From: Streptomyces sp. NBC_01439
GTDB taxonomy: Bacteria; Actinomycetota; Actinomycetes; Streptomycetales; Streptomycetaceae
DNA length: 64,000 bases
NCBI RefSeq assembly: GCF_036227605.1
Contig: NZ_CP109487.1
Span: forward strand, 8,791,001 to 8,855,000
Direction: 5' to 3'
Under the pieces are notes generated by a model, which did not search any database, was not told the DNA's origin, and was given only the letters and a program-made list of their open reading frames with translations. The position numbers and the translations under genes are program-made. Below, in pieces: positions 25,637 to 34,461 of this stretch; within the stretch, counting starts at the first letter, position 1, and every line of letters starts with the position of its first letter.

Positions 25637-26191
25637 ATGCGACGCACGGTCGATCGCCGAGGTGTCTCGGGTGTGAGGGTTCTGGCTATTGCGGTCGCCG
25701 TCACGTCGCTGTCGGTGCTGTCTGTGGGGTGTGGGGTGGACACCCCGCAACTCAACTACACGCCGGTGCGGATGGATCCCGACCCGGCGCGCACGAAGAC
25801 GAGAGAGGTCTCCAGCCGCCTGCTGGAGATGGCCGGGGTCAAGGGCAGGGTCACGGAGTCCGACATGAGCGCCACGGCATGCGACACGTACGCCGACGAC
25901 CGTTTCGCCATGCACCACTCCTGGTCGCTGTACGGCCTGACCGGCGACCAGGTCGACACCGGCATGGAGACCCTGCGGCACGCGCTTGACGAGAATGGCT
26001 GGAAGATCATCAGGCACAGCAAGACCAACAGCGTGGACCAGCACCCCGAGATCTACGCCGTGAACGAGACGGAGCACTTTTCGGTGCAGGCCACCGCCCT
26101 CCAGGGCGGGGGGAAGGAGCCCGTGCTCGCCTTCATCGTCCACTCCGCCTGCTACCGCGCGGCCTCCCCCTACGCCGCGAACCACGCGTGA
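25637..26191 (+). CDS. Putative lipoprotein of unknown function between two IS scars
   Basis: 184 residues. The N-terminus VRVLAIAVAVTSLSVLSVGC is a lipoprotein signal with lipobox SVGC. The mature part contains REVSSRLLEMAGVKGRVTES, SWSLYGLTGDQVDTGMETLRH and ALDENGWKIIRHS, a pattern common among small actinomycete surface lipoproteins. No catalytic motif is visible. Its promoter region overlaps the 3' scar of IS copy 1, and IS copy 2 begins 41 bases after its stop. The gene therefore sits exactly between two direct repeats and could have been brought in by, or be removable through, recombination between them. Confidence 0.72.
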   Translation: MRRTVDRRGVSGVRVLAIAVAVTSLSVLSVGCGVDTPQLNYTPVRMDPDPARTKTREVSSRLLEMAGVKGRVTESDMSATACDTYADDRFAMHHSWSLYGLTGDQVDTGMETLRHALDENGWKIIRHSKTNSVDQHPEIYAVNETEHFSVQATALQGGGKEPVLAFIVHSACYRAASPYAANHA

Positions 26192-26232
26192 CGGTTCCTC
26201 GATGCGCAGCTGAACGGCCCGGCGGTCCGGCC

Positions 26233-26505
26233 TAAGAGGTCATCTCATTTGGCGAGTCGGCGGTAGCAGATGAGGGTGCAGGCGATGCTGGTGAAGGCGA
26301 GGAAGTGCTCGGCCTTGCGTTCGTAGCGGCGGTGGAGTCGGCGACAGCCGGCGAGCCAGGCCATGGTTCGTTCTATGGTCCAGGTGCAGCTTGGCCCAGA
26401 CCCGTGCCTTCGTCCACTCGGCGAAACGCCGGTGGGCTGTCGCCCCCGACGGCTCGCACGACGCCTTCGGCAACTGCTGCCATGTGCAGCCCGACCTGCT
26501 CGGAG
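26233..26505 (-). mobile_element. IS5-type transposase scar, copy 2 (internally deleted)
   Basis: Bases 26233-26383 repeat copy 1, including the terminal TAAGAGGTCATCTCATTT and the transposase C-terminus. Instead of ending there, the minus strand upstream encodes the transposase N-terminal part: CTWQQLPKASCEPSGATAHR and then RFAEWTKARVWAKLH. The whole catalytic middle is missing, and the junction shifts the reading frame. This is an inactive deletion derivative with both ends of the gene but no core. Confidence 0.75.
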
Positions 26506-26515
26506 TCGAGCGCGC

Positions 26516-26851
26516 TCAGAAGCAGTTGCAGTCCGTGGCGTAGAACAGCAGGAACACGGCCGTCCCTGCGGTCAGGGCGAAGCCGGCCGCGGTCAGGGCG
26601 GCGAGACCCCGACGACGCCCCTTCGCGGGGGTGCGGAAGGTCTGCCAGGCGCCGTGGGCGAGGAAGAGACCGAACAGTCCGGCCCCCGCGATGGTCAGGC
26701 GGGGGCTGAAGGACCAGCTCAGGTAGGCGATCAGAACGAGAAGGGCGAGCAGGGCGCAAGCGAGCAGGCTGAGGATCGCCTCGCCGAGGGTTTCGCCAAC
26801 CGCCTCGATCAGGAACTCGCCGGCGCCTTTCACTGCTCTGCGGACCCCCAT
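26516..26851 (-). CDS. Small membrane protein of unknown function
   Basis: 111 residues with three hydrophobic stretches (about 21-47, 50-67 and 84-104). The N-terminus VRRAVKGAGEFLIEAVGETLG is short and amphipathic, and a basic loop TPAKGRRRG lies between the last two segments. It ends ATDCNCF. No family is recognised; similar small hypothetical membrane proteins are frequent in Streptomyces. GGAGGAG just upstream of the ATG supports translation. Its stop lies about ten bases from the end of IS copy 2. Confidence 0.65.
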   Translation of the reverse strand: MGVRRAVKGAGEFLIEAVGETLGEAILSLLACALLALLVLIAYLSWSFSPRLTIAGAGLFGLFLAHGAWQTFRTPAKGRRRGLAALTAAGFALTAGTAVFLLFYATDCNCF

Positions 26852-26943
26852 GACGCTCCTCCACCCCCGACGACGGCGCCCCGCGCGGGACCCCTCCTAT
26901 CGAGGACCCGCGCGGGGCCCGAATGGTTGCCGAGCACGACTCG

Positions 26944-27837
26944 TCAGAAGCGGAACACGCCGAGGTCCCGCACCGTGTCGGCCAGGGCGCGGATGAGGTC
27001 GTTCTCGGCTTCGGTCCGCCAGACCAGGGCGAACTGCATGGTCGCCATGTCGGGGAGGGGAAGCCATCGGATGTTCGACATGCCCCAGTGCCTGGTGACA
27101 TGGCCGGGGAAGGTGTGGATGATCTCGCCCATGCCGACGTGGCTGATCAGCTCATCGGCGTTGTCCGAGGTCGCGGACGTGATGCGTTCGATCCTGCGGC
27201 CCCGTGGGGTGTGGAAGGGCAGGTAGCTGTCCTCCCAGTAGTCCGGCAGGCCGTGGGCCGTGCCGTGCGGGAAGTCGGCGAGCAGCTCCAGCGGCACCGA
27301 GTCCCGTTCCGCGAGCCGGTGGTCGGAGGCCACGGCGAGGATCCGGGAGTCGGTGCACAGGGTCGGCCCGACGGTGAAGTCCGGTTCCTCCACCGGCAGC
27401 CAGAGGACCATGACGTCCGTGGCACCGCTGCGGAGCTGACCGAACACATCGGTGAAGGTCGCCTGGCGGATCTGGAGCCCCCAGTGCGGGTACCGCGCGC
27501 GGAAGGCCTTCCAATAGGGGTGCAGATCGGCGACGTTGAAGGGCATCAGGCTGACGCGGAGCTGTGCGGTGATGCCGCGGGCCGCCAGTTGGGCGCGTTC
27601 CAGGGATGCGTGCAGACCTGCGTAGACCGGTTGCAGATCGTCGCGGAACTGGCGGCCGACCTCCGTCAGGCGCACGGTGCGGCTGGTACGGGCGAACAGC
27701 TCGGCGCCGATGCGCCGTTCCTGCTTCTTGATGGCCTGGCTGACGCGCGCCTGGGAGACGTGCAGCCGCTGTGCCGTCCGGCCGAAGTGCAGCTCCTCGG
27801 CCAGCACCAGGAAGATCTCGATGTCCCGCAGCTCCAC
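26944..27837 (-). CDS. LysR-family transcriptional regulator
   Basis: 297 residues. Winged HTH at the N-terminus: LRDIEIFLVLAEELHFGRTAQRLHVSQARVSQAIKKQERRIGAELFART. The effector-binding domain runs from about residue 90 to 295 (LRVSLMPFNVADLHPYWKAF, DVMVLWLPVEEPDFTVGP, ISHVGMGEIIHTFPGHV). The subgroup resembles LysR proteins with a DPDFTVGP-like segment found in actinomycetes, with unknown effectors. GTG 27837 chosen because AAGGGC precedes it and LRDIE is the canonical beginning. A palindrome 18 bases upstream is its likely autoregulatory site. The divergent neighbour is the hemerythrin gene. Confidence 0.92.
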   Translation of the reverse strand: MELRDIEIFLVLAEELHFGRTAQRLHVSQARVSQAIKKQERRIGAELFARTSRTVRLTEVGRQFRDDLQPVYAGLHASLERAQLAARGITAQLRVSLMPFNVADLHPYWKAFRARYPHWGLQIRQATFTDVFGQLRSGATDVMVLWLPVEEPDFTVGPTLCTDSRILAVASDHRLAERDSVPLELLADFPHGTAHGLPDYWEDSYLPFHTPRGRRIERITSATSDNADELISHVGMGEIIHTFPGHVTRHWGMSNIRWLPLPDMATMQFALVWRTEAENDLIRALADTVRDLGVFRF

Positions 27838-27855
27838 CGGCCCACGGCCCTTCGT

Positions 27856-27875
27856 CGATAACCTGGCGGTTATCG
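27856..27875. promoter_or_regulatory. Palindromic operator upstream of the LysR gene
   Basis: CGATAACC-TGGC-GGTTATCG is an inverted repeat with 8-bp perfect arms, containing a T-N11-A style LysR box (ATAACCTGGCGGTTAT). It sits between the LysR GTG and the divergent hemerythrin gene, 207 bases before the latter. LysR proteins commonly bind such sites to repress themselves and activate the divergent gene. Confidence 0.65.
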
Positions 27876-28081
27876 AACCGCGCACAACCGTTCCTTGATC
27901 ATACGTGCGAACCGCAAGATCTTTGAGGCATGCAGTCACGCGTGCAAGAACCCCCGTTCGTACGGTCGGACGCGGTGGGCCGTCGCCCCGCCAGCGCCTG
28001 CGTCCCGTCGTCGGCGCGTCTCGCCTTCAGTCATGTCGACGCAGTGGCCGGTGAGCACACCGGAACGCTGTCGGACCGCCC

Positions 28082-28723
28082 ATGAGCGACGCCATCGACC
28101 TGACCGTGATGTACGCGGTGCACGATGCCCTGCGCCGGGAACTGGCCCATCTGGACCGGCTCACCACCGTCGCGGACCAGGACCCGCGGCAGGTCCTGGC
28201 CACCACTGCTGGGTGGACGCTGTTCAAGAAGGCCCTCCGCGCCCACCACACGGCCGAGGACGACGCACTGTGGCCGTCGCTGCGGCGGAACCTGGCCGGC
28301 CGGCCGAGGGACCTGGCGCTGCTGGAGGCGATGGAGGCCGAACACGCCGCCATCGGCACGGTGATCCGGGCCATCGACCGCGCGCTGACCGACCCCGGTG
28401 CCGGCTCGCTGTGGTTGGGGCAGCTTGCCGACGCGCTGACCCGCGGCCTGACGGGCCACCTCCAGCACGAGGAGGAAGCGGTGCTCCCGCTGATCCAACG
28501 GGCGCTGACGGCCGAGCAGTGGGGCCACTTCGGCCGGGTCCAGGCCCAGTACGTCGGTCAGGACGCACCGCTGCTGCTGCCGTGGCTGCTGGACGGTGCC
28601 GACGAACGGACGGCGGAAGGGCTCCTCGCCCGGCTGCCCGCACCCGCGTACGCCGCCTGCACCGCACGGTGGATCCCGGCGTACGCCGCTCTCGACCGTT
28701 GGAGTCGGAGCCCTACCGCCTGA
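28082..28723 (+). CDS. Hemerythrin HHE domain protein
   Basis: 213 residues. The diiron-binding pattern of hemerythrin-like four-helix bundles is readable: MYAVHDALRRELAHLDRL (His), KALRAHHTAEDDALWPSL (H-HxxxE), MEAEHAAIGTVIRAID (ExxH) and GLTGHLQHEEEAVLPLI (HxxxE). The second half (after about 150) is less conserved. Such proteins bind O2, NO or iron and often act in redox stress. Divergent from the LysR gene with a palindrome in between. A run of 9-bp repeats follows its stop before the glycosyltransferase gene. Confidence 0.88.
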   Translation: MSDAIDLTVMYAVHDALRRELAHLDRLTTVADQDPRQVLATTAGWTLFKKALRAHHTAEDDALWPSLRRNLAGRPRDLALLEAMEAEHAAIGTVIRAIDRALTDPGAGSLWLGQLADALTRGLTGHLQHEEEAVLPLIQRALTAEQWGHFGRVQAQYVGQDAPLLLPWLLDGADERTAEGLLARLPAPAYAACTARWIPAYAALDRWSRSPTA

Positions 28724-28731
28724 CGGCACTG

Positions 28732-28775
28732 CGGAGACCCGGAAGACCCAGAAGACCGGGAAGACCCGTAAGACC
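28732..28775 (+). repeat. 9-bp tandem repeat (CGGAAGACC units)
   Basis: Four 9-bp units related to CGGAAGACC span 28740-28775, preceded by an 8-base degenerate copy (CGGAGACC, 28732-28739). They lie between the hemerythrin stop and the glycosyltransferase start. Slippage-prone; possibly affects spacing of the promoter that serves the downstream gene. Confidence 0.75.
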
Positions 28776-28833
28776 CGCATCCCGCCGCACCATCGCCGGC
28801 CGAGGCCGGCACCACCGGAATGAGAGACACGAC

Positions 28834-30780
28834 ATGCGCGTGCTGTTGATGGCGTACGGATCGCGCGGCGACATCGCGCCGCTGGCGGGACTGGCCGCCC
28901 AGCTGCGGAGACTCGGCGCGGCGGTACGCGTGTGCGCACCGCCGGACGAGGAGTTCGCGAAGCTGCTGGCCGGTGTCGGCGCGGAACTGGTGCCCTTCGG
29001 GCGGGACGTGCGCGCGCTGCGGACGGGAGCGCCGCCGTCGGACGCGGCCGCGTTCGCGGCCGAGCTGGTCGCCGCGCACTTCGACACGGTCGGCAAGGCG
29101 GCCGAGGGCTGCGACGTGCTGCTGGCGAGCGGCCTGATGCCGGCCGGCGCCCGCTCGGTGGCCGAGAAACTGGGCATCCGCTACGTGTACGCGGGCTTCC
29201 ACCCCTTCGAGATGCCCTCCCCGCACTACCCGCCGCCGCCCCGGCCCGGCCCGCCGGCACCGCCCGAGATGACCGACAACCAGGCCCTGTGGGACCTGGA
29301 CACCCAGAAGGTCAACGCCCTCTACCGGCAGGCCCTCAACGCCCACCGCGCGGCGATCGGCCTTGCACCGGTGGACGACGTGCGCGCCCACGTCTTCACC
29401 GAACGGCCCTGGCTGGCGGTGGACCCGGTCCTGGGCCCGTGGAAGGAACTACCGGACCTCGACGTCGTGCAGACGGGAGCGTGGATCCTGCACGACGAAC
29501 GCCCCCTGCCCGCAGATCTGGAGGCGTTCCTGGACGCCGGCACCGCACCGGTGTACGTCGGCTTCGGCAGCATGCCCCTGAGCGCTGCCACCGAGATCGC
29601 CCGGACGGCCGTCGAGGCGGTCCGCGCGCAGGGCCGCCGGGTGCTCGTCTCCCGCGGCTGGGCGGACTTGGGCCTGGTGGACGACTCGGACGACTGCTTC
29701 GCCGTCGGCGACGTCAACCACCAGGCCCTGTTCCGCCGGGTCGCGGTCGTCGTACACCACGGTGGTGCGGGCACCACGACCACCGCCGCCCGAGCCGGTG
29801 CACCCCAGGTGGTGGTGGCCCAGTTCGTGGACCAGCCGTACTGGGCCGAGCGCGTGGCCGAGTTGGGCATCGGCGTGGCGCACGACGGCCCGACCCCGAC
29901 CTTCACGTCCCTGTCGGCCGCACTCGCGACGGCCCTGACCCCCCGGACGGAGGCACGGGCGAAGGCCGTCGCCGACACGATCCGCACCGACGGGACCGCG
30001 GTGGCCGCGAAACTGCTCCTGGACGAGGGCCACGCCGCGCCGATGAGCCGCGAACGGATCTCCGCGATCGCCCATGCCGACCACCCGATCAAGTCTCCGC
30101 TCGCCGACGACTCGGTCGCCCGGCTGCTCGAACGCGGCCTGCCGCGGGGCGACGAGCGCGTGCTCGACCTCGGATGCGGCACGGCGGAGTGGCTCCTGCG
30201 CGCCCTGGAGACGCGCCTGCAGCTGCACGCCGAGGGAGTCGACGTCTCCGGAGTCGCCCTCGCGCAAGCCCGCCGGTCAGCGAGCGAACGAGGAGTCGAC
30301 GAACGCCTGGTCCTGCACCAGCAGGAGGCCGCGGGCTTCGTCTCTCCCCAGCCGTTCGACCTGGTGATCAGCGTCGGCGCCGCGCACGCATTCGGTGGTC
30401 TCCTCCCCACCCTCGCGGCGGCCCGCAAGCACCTGGCTCCCGGCGGCCGCGTTCTGATCGGCGAGTCGTTCTGGGACCGCACCCCTTCAGCGGAGGCCGT
30501 CGAGATGTTCGGTGACCTCGCCGATCTGGCGACCACGGTGGACCTCGTCGTCGCCGACGGATGGACCCCCGTCCACGGCCACGTCAGCACGCGCAGCGAG
30601 CTGGACGCCTACGAATGGGCCTGCTGGGGCTCGCTGGCCGCATGGGCCCTGGAGCACCCTGACGATCCGGCCGCCGCACAGGCGTTGGAGACGGCCACCG
30701 CCGCGCGTACGGAGTGGCTGCACGGCTACCGGGACAGCTTCGGCTTCCTCTGCCTGGTGCTGCGTCGCACGTCGACTTGA
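28834..30780 (+). CDS. Glycosyltransferase (GT1/MGT) fused to SAM-dependent methyltransferase
   Basis: 648 residues in one uninterrupted frame. Residues 1-403: a GT-B fold of the macrolide/UDP-glycosyltransferase type, beginning VLLMAYGSRGDIAPLAGLAA. It has PVYVGFGSMPL between domains and the donor-binding signature VVHHGGAGTTTTAARAGAPQ with FVDQPYWAERVAELG. Residues 404-648: a class I methyltransferase starting at an internal Met (MSRERISAIAHADHPI). It shows motif I VLDLGCGTAEWLL, GVDVSGVALAQARR, FDLVISVGAAHAFGG and HLAPGGRVLIGESFW. The linker is essentially absent, as if two adjacent genes had lost the intervening stop and start. The combined product might glycosylate and methylate the same small molecule. 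It stands alone, not in a recognisable biosynthetic cluster. Confidence 0.87.
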   Translation: MRVLLMAYGSRGDIAPLAGLAAQLRRLGAAVRVCAPPDEEFAKLLAGVGAELVPFGRDVRALRTGAPPSDAAAFAAELVAAHFDTVGKAAEGCDVLLASGLMPAGARSVAEKLGIRYVYAGFHPFEMPSPHYPPPPRPGPPAPPEMTDNQALWDLDTQKVNALYRQALNAHRAAIGLAPVDDVRAHVFTERPWLAVDPVLGPWKELPDLDVVQTGAWILHDERPLPADLEAFLDAGTAPVYVGFGSMPLSAATEIARTAVEAVRAQGRRVLVSRGWADLGLVDDSDDCFAVGDVNHQALFRRVAVVVHHGGAGTTTTAARAGAPQVVVAQFVDQPYWAERVAELGIGVAHDGPTPTFTSLSAALATALTPRTEARAKAVADTIRTDGTAVAAKLLLDEGHAAPMSRERISAIAHADHPIKSPLADDSVARLLERGLPRGDERVLDLGCGTAEWLLRALETRLQLHAEGVDVSGVALAQARRSASERGVDERLVLHQQEAAGFVSPQPFDLVISVGAAHAFGGLLPTLAAARKHLAPGGRVLIGESFWDRTPSAEAVEMFGDLADLATTVDLVVADGWTPVHGHVSTRSELDAYEWACWGSLAAWALEHPDDPAAAQALETATAARTEWLHGYRDSFGFLCLVLRRTST

Positions 30781-30944
30781 TCGAGCCGCTGCCCTCGCCA
30801 CGCTGCCGGCCCCGTCCGCCCGGGCGTGACCGGGACCGGGTGACCGGTCGGGCGGACCCTCGATGCGGTTCGCCCGGATGGCCGTCCCGCCCCCGATGAA
30901 CGGGGGTGGGGCGGGGCGGCCATCCGGGCGGTCACCCGGCGGTC

Positions 30945-33020
30945 TCAGCGGACCGACAGGGTCCCCGCGACCGACGCCGGTACCGGAGCGAGACCGGCCG
31001 GCCGGGTGGTGAAGGTGCCCCGGCCCTGCGTCCGGCCGCGCAGCCGGGACGCGTAGCCGAACAGCTCGGCCAGCGGCACGGCCGCCGTGATCACCGCGGT
31101 CCCGGCCTCGGCCGTGGAACCGCAGACCCGGCCGCGGCGGGCCGCGAGATCACCCAGCACACCCCCAACGCCGTCCTCCGGAACCGTCACCGTGACCTCG
31201 ACGAGCGGTTCCAGGAGCTCCATCGTGCTCAGGCGCAGGGCCTCGCGCAGCCCGAACCGGCCCGCCGCGCGGAACGCCATCTCCGAAGAGTCCTTGGAGT
31301 GGGTCGCCCCGTCGGTGAGCGTGACCCGCAGCCCCGTCACCGGGAACCCGCCGAGCGGGCCCTCGGCGAGCGCGTCCCGGCAGCCGGCCTCCACGGCGCG
31401 CGCGTACTCCTGCGGTACGCGTCCGCCGACGACCGTCGACCGGAACTCGAAGCACGGCTCTTCCAACGGCTCCACGTCGAGGACGACGTGCGCGAACTGG
31501 CCCGCGCCACCGTCCTGTTTGACGTGCCGGTGGACGAGGCCGTCGACCCCGCGCACGACGGTCTCCCGGTAGGAGACCTGAGGCCGGCCGACCACGACCT
31601 CCACCCCGTGACCGCTGCGGATCTTCTCCACGGCGACCTCCAGGTGCAGCTCGCCCATGCCCGACAGCACGGTCTGGCCGCTCTCCGCGTCCGTCCGCAC
31701 CACCAGCGACGGGTCCTCCTCGGCGAGCCGCGCCAGCGCCGCCGACAGCCGGCCCGTGTCGATGCTCCGCCGGGCCTCGACCGCGACCGACACCACCGGT
31801 TCGGCCACCGAAGGCGGTTCGAGGACCAGCGGGGCGCCCGGCGCGCACAGGGTCGTGCCCGCCCGGGCGGCCTTCAGCCCGATCACCGCGACGATGTCAC
31901 CGGCCACCGCCTCCTCCCGTTCCTCGTGCCGGTCGGCCTGGACCCGCAGGATCCGGCCGACCCGCTCCGTACGGCCCGTGGCCGCGTCCAGTACCGTCGC
32001 GCCCTTGCGCAGGGTGCCCGCGTAGACCCGCAGGTACGTGAGCCGCCCGGTCGCCGTGGCCGTCACCTTGAAGGCGAGGGCCGTGAACGGCTCCGCCGGG
32101 TCGGGGGCGCGCTCCTGCTCCACACCGTCCGCCACCAGCCCCCGTACCGCGGGCATGTCGGCGGGCGACGGCAGGTACGCGAGGACGGCGTCCAGCAGCG
32201 GCTCGACCCCGCGGTTGCGGTACGCCGATCCGCACAGCACCACGACACCGTCGCCGCGCAGCGTCAGCTCCCGCAGGGCGCGCACCAGGGTCCGCTCCGT
32301 GAGGGCCGAGGCCGAGCAGAACTCCTCCAGGGCGTCGGCGTGCAGCTCCGCCACCGTCTCCTCCAGGAGCCGACGGCGCCGGGCCGCCTCCTCCCGCAGC
32401 GGCTCGGGCACGGGGCCCTCCTGGTAGCCGTCCGAGCCGGTCCGCCAGTTCAGCGAGCGCATCGCCAGGAGGTCGACGACGCCGGAGAACGAGCCCTCCG
32501 CTCCGATGGGCAGCTGTACCACCAGCGGAACGACGCCCAGGCGCTCGCGGATCGACGCGACCGCCGTGTCGAGGTCGGCGCCCGCCCGGTCCAGCTTGTT
32601 GACGAACGCGATCCGCGGCACACCGTGCCGGTCGGCCTGCCGCCACACCGTTTCGCTCTGCGGTTCGACGCCGGCGACCGCGTCGAACACCGCGACCGCC
32701 CCGTCCAGCACCCGCAGGGAACGCTCGACCTCGTCGGAGAAGTCGACGTGGCCCGGGGTGTCGATCAGGTTGACGCGGTGACCGTCCCAGGCGCAGCTCA
32801 CGGCCGCGGCGAAGATGGTGATGCCGCGATCGCGTTCCTGGGGGTCGTGGTCGGTGACGGTGGTGCCGTGATGGACCTCGCCCCGCTTGTGGATGACACC
32901 GGTCGCGAAGAGGATCCGTTCGGTGATGGTGGTCTTGCCGGCGTCGACGTGGGCGAGGATGCCCAGGTTGCGGACGGCGGTGGGGGAAGAGGTGGTGCGG
33001 GGCTGCCTGTTGGCGCGCAT
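30945..33020 (-). CDS. Elongation factor G paralogue
   Basis: 691 residues with full EF-G architecture. G domain: [19 protein letters not shown] (G1), [11 protein letters not shown] (G2), [20 protein letters not shown] (G3) and [11 protein letters not shown] (G4). Domain II ([24 protein letters not shown]), domain III ([24 protein letters not shown]), domain IV ([13 protein letters not shown]...[18 protein letters not shown]) and domain V ([21 protein letters not shown]) follow. It lacks the ribosomal str-operon context of housekeeping fusA and resembles the second EF-G of actinomycetes. Roles range from a back-up translocase to ribosome recycling or protection. AAAGG nine bases upstream supports ATG 33020. 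A short leader ORF and hairpins precede it. Confidence 0.9.
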   Translation of the reverse strand: MRANRQPRTTSSPTAVRNLGILAHVDAGKTTITERILFATGVIHKRGEVHHGTTVTDHDPQERDRGITIFAAAVSCAWDGHRVNLIDTPGHVDFSDEVERSLRVLDGAVAVFDAVAGVEPQSETVWRQADRHGVPRIAFVNKLDRAGADLDTAVASIRERLGVVPLVVQLPIGAEGSFSGVVDLLAMRSLNWRTGSDGYQEGPVPEPLREEAARRRRLLEETVAELHADALEEFCSASALTERTLVRALRELTLRGDGVVVLCGSAYRNRGVEPLLDAVLAYLPSPADMPAVRGLVADGVEQERAPDPAEPFTALAFKVTATATGRLTYLRVYAGTLRKGATVLDAATGRTERVGRILRVQADRHEEREEAVAGDIVAVIGLKAARAGTTLCAPGAPLVLEPPSVAEPVVSVAVEARRSIDTGRLSAALARLAEEDPSLVVRTDAESGQTVLSGMGELHLEVAVEKIRSGHGVEVVVGRPQVSYRETVVRGVDGLVHRHVKQDGGAGQFAHVVLDVEPLEEPCFEFRSTVVGGRVPQEYARAVEAGCRDALAEGPLGGFPVTGLRVTLTDGATHSKDSSEMAFRAAGRFGLREALRLSTMELLEPLVEVTVTVPEDGVGGVLGDLAARRGRVCGSTAEAGTAVITAAVPLAELFGYASRLRGRTQGRGTFTTRPAGLAPVPASVAGTLSVR

Positions 33021-33085
33021 GGCCCGAGGCCTTTCGTACGTGCGGAGGAAGAGGGCGGCGCGATTCCCGGAAACCGGCCCCCCGA

Positions 33086-33137
33086 TCCTTCCGGGCAGCC
33101 GCAGCGCACGGCGGCGTCGCCGTCCCGTCCGGAAGGA
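33086..33137 (-). promoter_or_regulatory. Nested hairpin in the EF-G paralogue leader
   Basis: TCCTTCCGG (33086-33094) pairs with CCGGAAGGA (33129-33137), enclosing a second hairpin ACGGCG-GCGT-CGCCGT (33108-33123). The structure lies between the stop of the 39-codon leader ORF and the EF-G start. That is the position expected of an attenuator or a translation-sensing element. No U-tract was found, so it may work at the level of translation. Inference only. Confidence 0.45.
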
Positions 33138-33203
33138 GTCCGGGCAGGAGGACGTACGGGCTCGCGGGCTGGCGGGCGTACGGAGGGCGGGAGGGGCGGA
33201 ACC

Positions 33204-33323
33204 CTAGAAGTGGGTCACGGGCATACGGTGACGGCCGCGCAGCCGGCACCGCGCGCTGCGAGACACCGGGATCACGTCGTACCGGGTCGGGGGAGCGAAG
33301 GCGGCGGTGCGGTACGTGCACAT
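33204..33323 (-). CDS. 39-residue leader peptide ORF upstream of the EF-G paralogue
   Basis: A short ORF beginning MCTYRTAAFAPPTRYDVIP and ending RHRMPVTHF, with AAGGGGAG seven bases before the ATG, a stronger ribosome-binding site than most genes in the window. It is rich in Arg and has two Cys. It lies 183 bases before the EF-G start on the same strand, with a nested hairpin between. It resembles the leader peptides that sense ribosome stalling upstream of ribosome-protection and methyltransferase genes, but no homologue is recognised. The frame is open ten codons upstream to another ATG lacking a ribosome-binding site. Confidence 0.6.
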   Translation of the reverse strand: MCTYRTAAFAPPTRYDVIPVSRSARCRLRGRHRMPVTHF

Positions 33324-33531
33324 GGCGCGGCTCCCCTTCTCTTCACTCGGCATTAGGTGTGCGGTGCCCTGTCGGCAGCGCACACGGCGAGTCTAGTGAT
33401 CGCGTCCTGCCGGGGCACCGGGTTTTCCGGCGCTTGCGCGGGACACGAGCGGCGATGTCGGACGGGACATGTACTGTGAGTGACGTACTGCTACTGAAAG
33501 TGATCGTTCGGTTGCGTCCGTGGGAGTCGTC

Positions 33532-34422
33532 GTGTCCATGTTGCTGATCAGAGGGTCGTTCCGGGTGAACGGCGGAGCCAAGCCGGACGGGGACACCATC
33601 CCCTTCATCCCGGACGACGTGGCGGACTGGAAACTCGTGCCGGGGTGCACCGGGGTCCTGCCCAAGGCGGACGGCCGAGCCTCCGTACGGCTGGAGGGCA
33701 TCGACGCGCTGGAGACCCACTACACCAACGGCAGTTACGGGCCGGAGCGGCGCCAGCCGCTCAAGTTCGCGCGCGCGGCCGCCGATGCCCTTTTGACCTG
33801 GCTCCACTTCACCAGCGTCCAGTGGCACGACGACGGGACGGTCACCACCACCCCCGACCGAGTGCCCGGCTACATCCTCACCAGCGGCACGGACATGTTC
33901 GGCCGCTGCGTCGCCCTGGTCGGCCGCGGCACCCCGCCCGCGTACAGCGGCTATCGGATCGACGTCGACAAGAAGAAGCTGGAGCGGACCGCCAACCACC
34001 ACCTGCTCTCGCTCGGCCTGGTCTACCCGACCTTCTACGAGGGCCTGCCCGTGGACCTGCGGGACGCCCTCAAGGCCGTCGCCCTGGAGGCGAAGGAGCA
34101 CACGCCGCCGAAGGGCCTGTGGGCGAAGGACGTGACCGTCGAGGGGGCGGAGATCGACGGCATCGAATCGATCACGAACGACGACACGGGCGTGGTGATC
34201 CTCCCCAAACTGTTCCGCAGGCTGAAGGACTACTTCGACTTCGACCCCGAGAACTGCTCGCTGGCCTGTTTCCCCGCCTTCCTGGCCGCGGGCGAGGACA
34301 AGTTCCGCATCCTGCCCGGCGACGAGGTCCTCACCGGGTTCCACCAGCTGGTCGAGATCACGGACGATCAGATCCTGCGGATGACCCACCCCAGCGAGGA
34401 CCTCCTCTTCGTGAACGGGTGA
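33532..34422 (+). CDS. Staphylococcal nuclease-like (SNase/thermonuclease) domain protein
   Basis: 296 residues. The N-terminal half fits an SNase-like OB-fold: LLIRGSFRVNGGAKPDGDTIPFIP, ASVRLEGIDALETHY (the D-A-x-E-T motif), RQPLKFARAAADALLTWL, and a later region SLGLVYPTFYEGLP. The metal-binding Asp (PDGDT) and the catalytic-type Glu (DALETH) are present, though the second catalytic Arg is unclear. A further 120 residues (DDTGVVILPKLFRRLKDYFDF) are not recognised. No signal peptide, so a cytosolic role is likely. TGGGAG five bases before GTG 33532 selects the start; ATG 33538 is the alternative. Confidence 0.72.
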   Translation: MSMLLIRGSFRVNGGAKPDGDTIPFIPDDVADWKLVPGCTGVLPKADGRASVRLEGIDALETHYTNGSYGPERRQPLKFARAAADALLTWLHFTSVQWHDDGTVTTTPDRVPGYILTSGTDMFGRCVALVGRGTPPAYSGYRIDVDKKKLERTANHHLLSLGLVYPTFYEGLPVDLRDALKAVALEAKEHTPPKGLWAKDVTVEGAEIDGIESITNDDTGVVILPKLFRRLKDYFDFDPENCSLACFPAFLAAGEDKFRILPGDEVLTGFHQLVEITDDQILRMTHPSEDLLFVNG

Positions 34423-34461
34423 GCGCGGCCCACCCCGGCCGCCCCCGTCGCCCCGGCCCCG

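Noticed and set aside
25363..26505. A composite transposon carrying the lipoprotein gene
   Set aside because: Neither copy encodes an intact transposase, no terminal inverted repeats or target duplications were seen, and both copies are only ends; described as scars instead.
28834..30780. Glycosyltransferase and methyltransferase as two separate genes
   Set aside because: No stop codon or ribosome-binding site lies between them; the frame is continuous, so a fusion is the direct reading.
30906..33356. An 800-codon plus-strand open frame opposite the EF-G gene
   Set aside because: Composition is low-complexity, and the minus strand has a complete EF-G with all G motifs and a ribosome-binding site.
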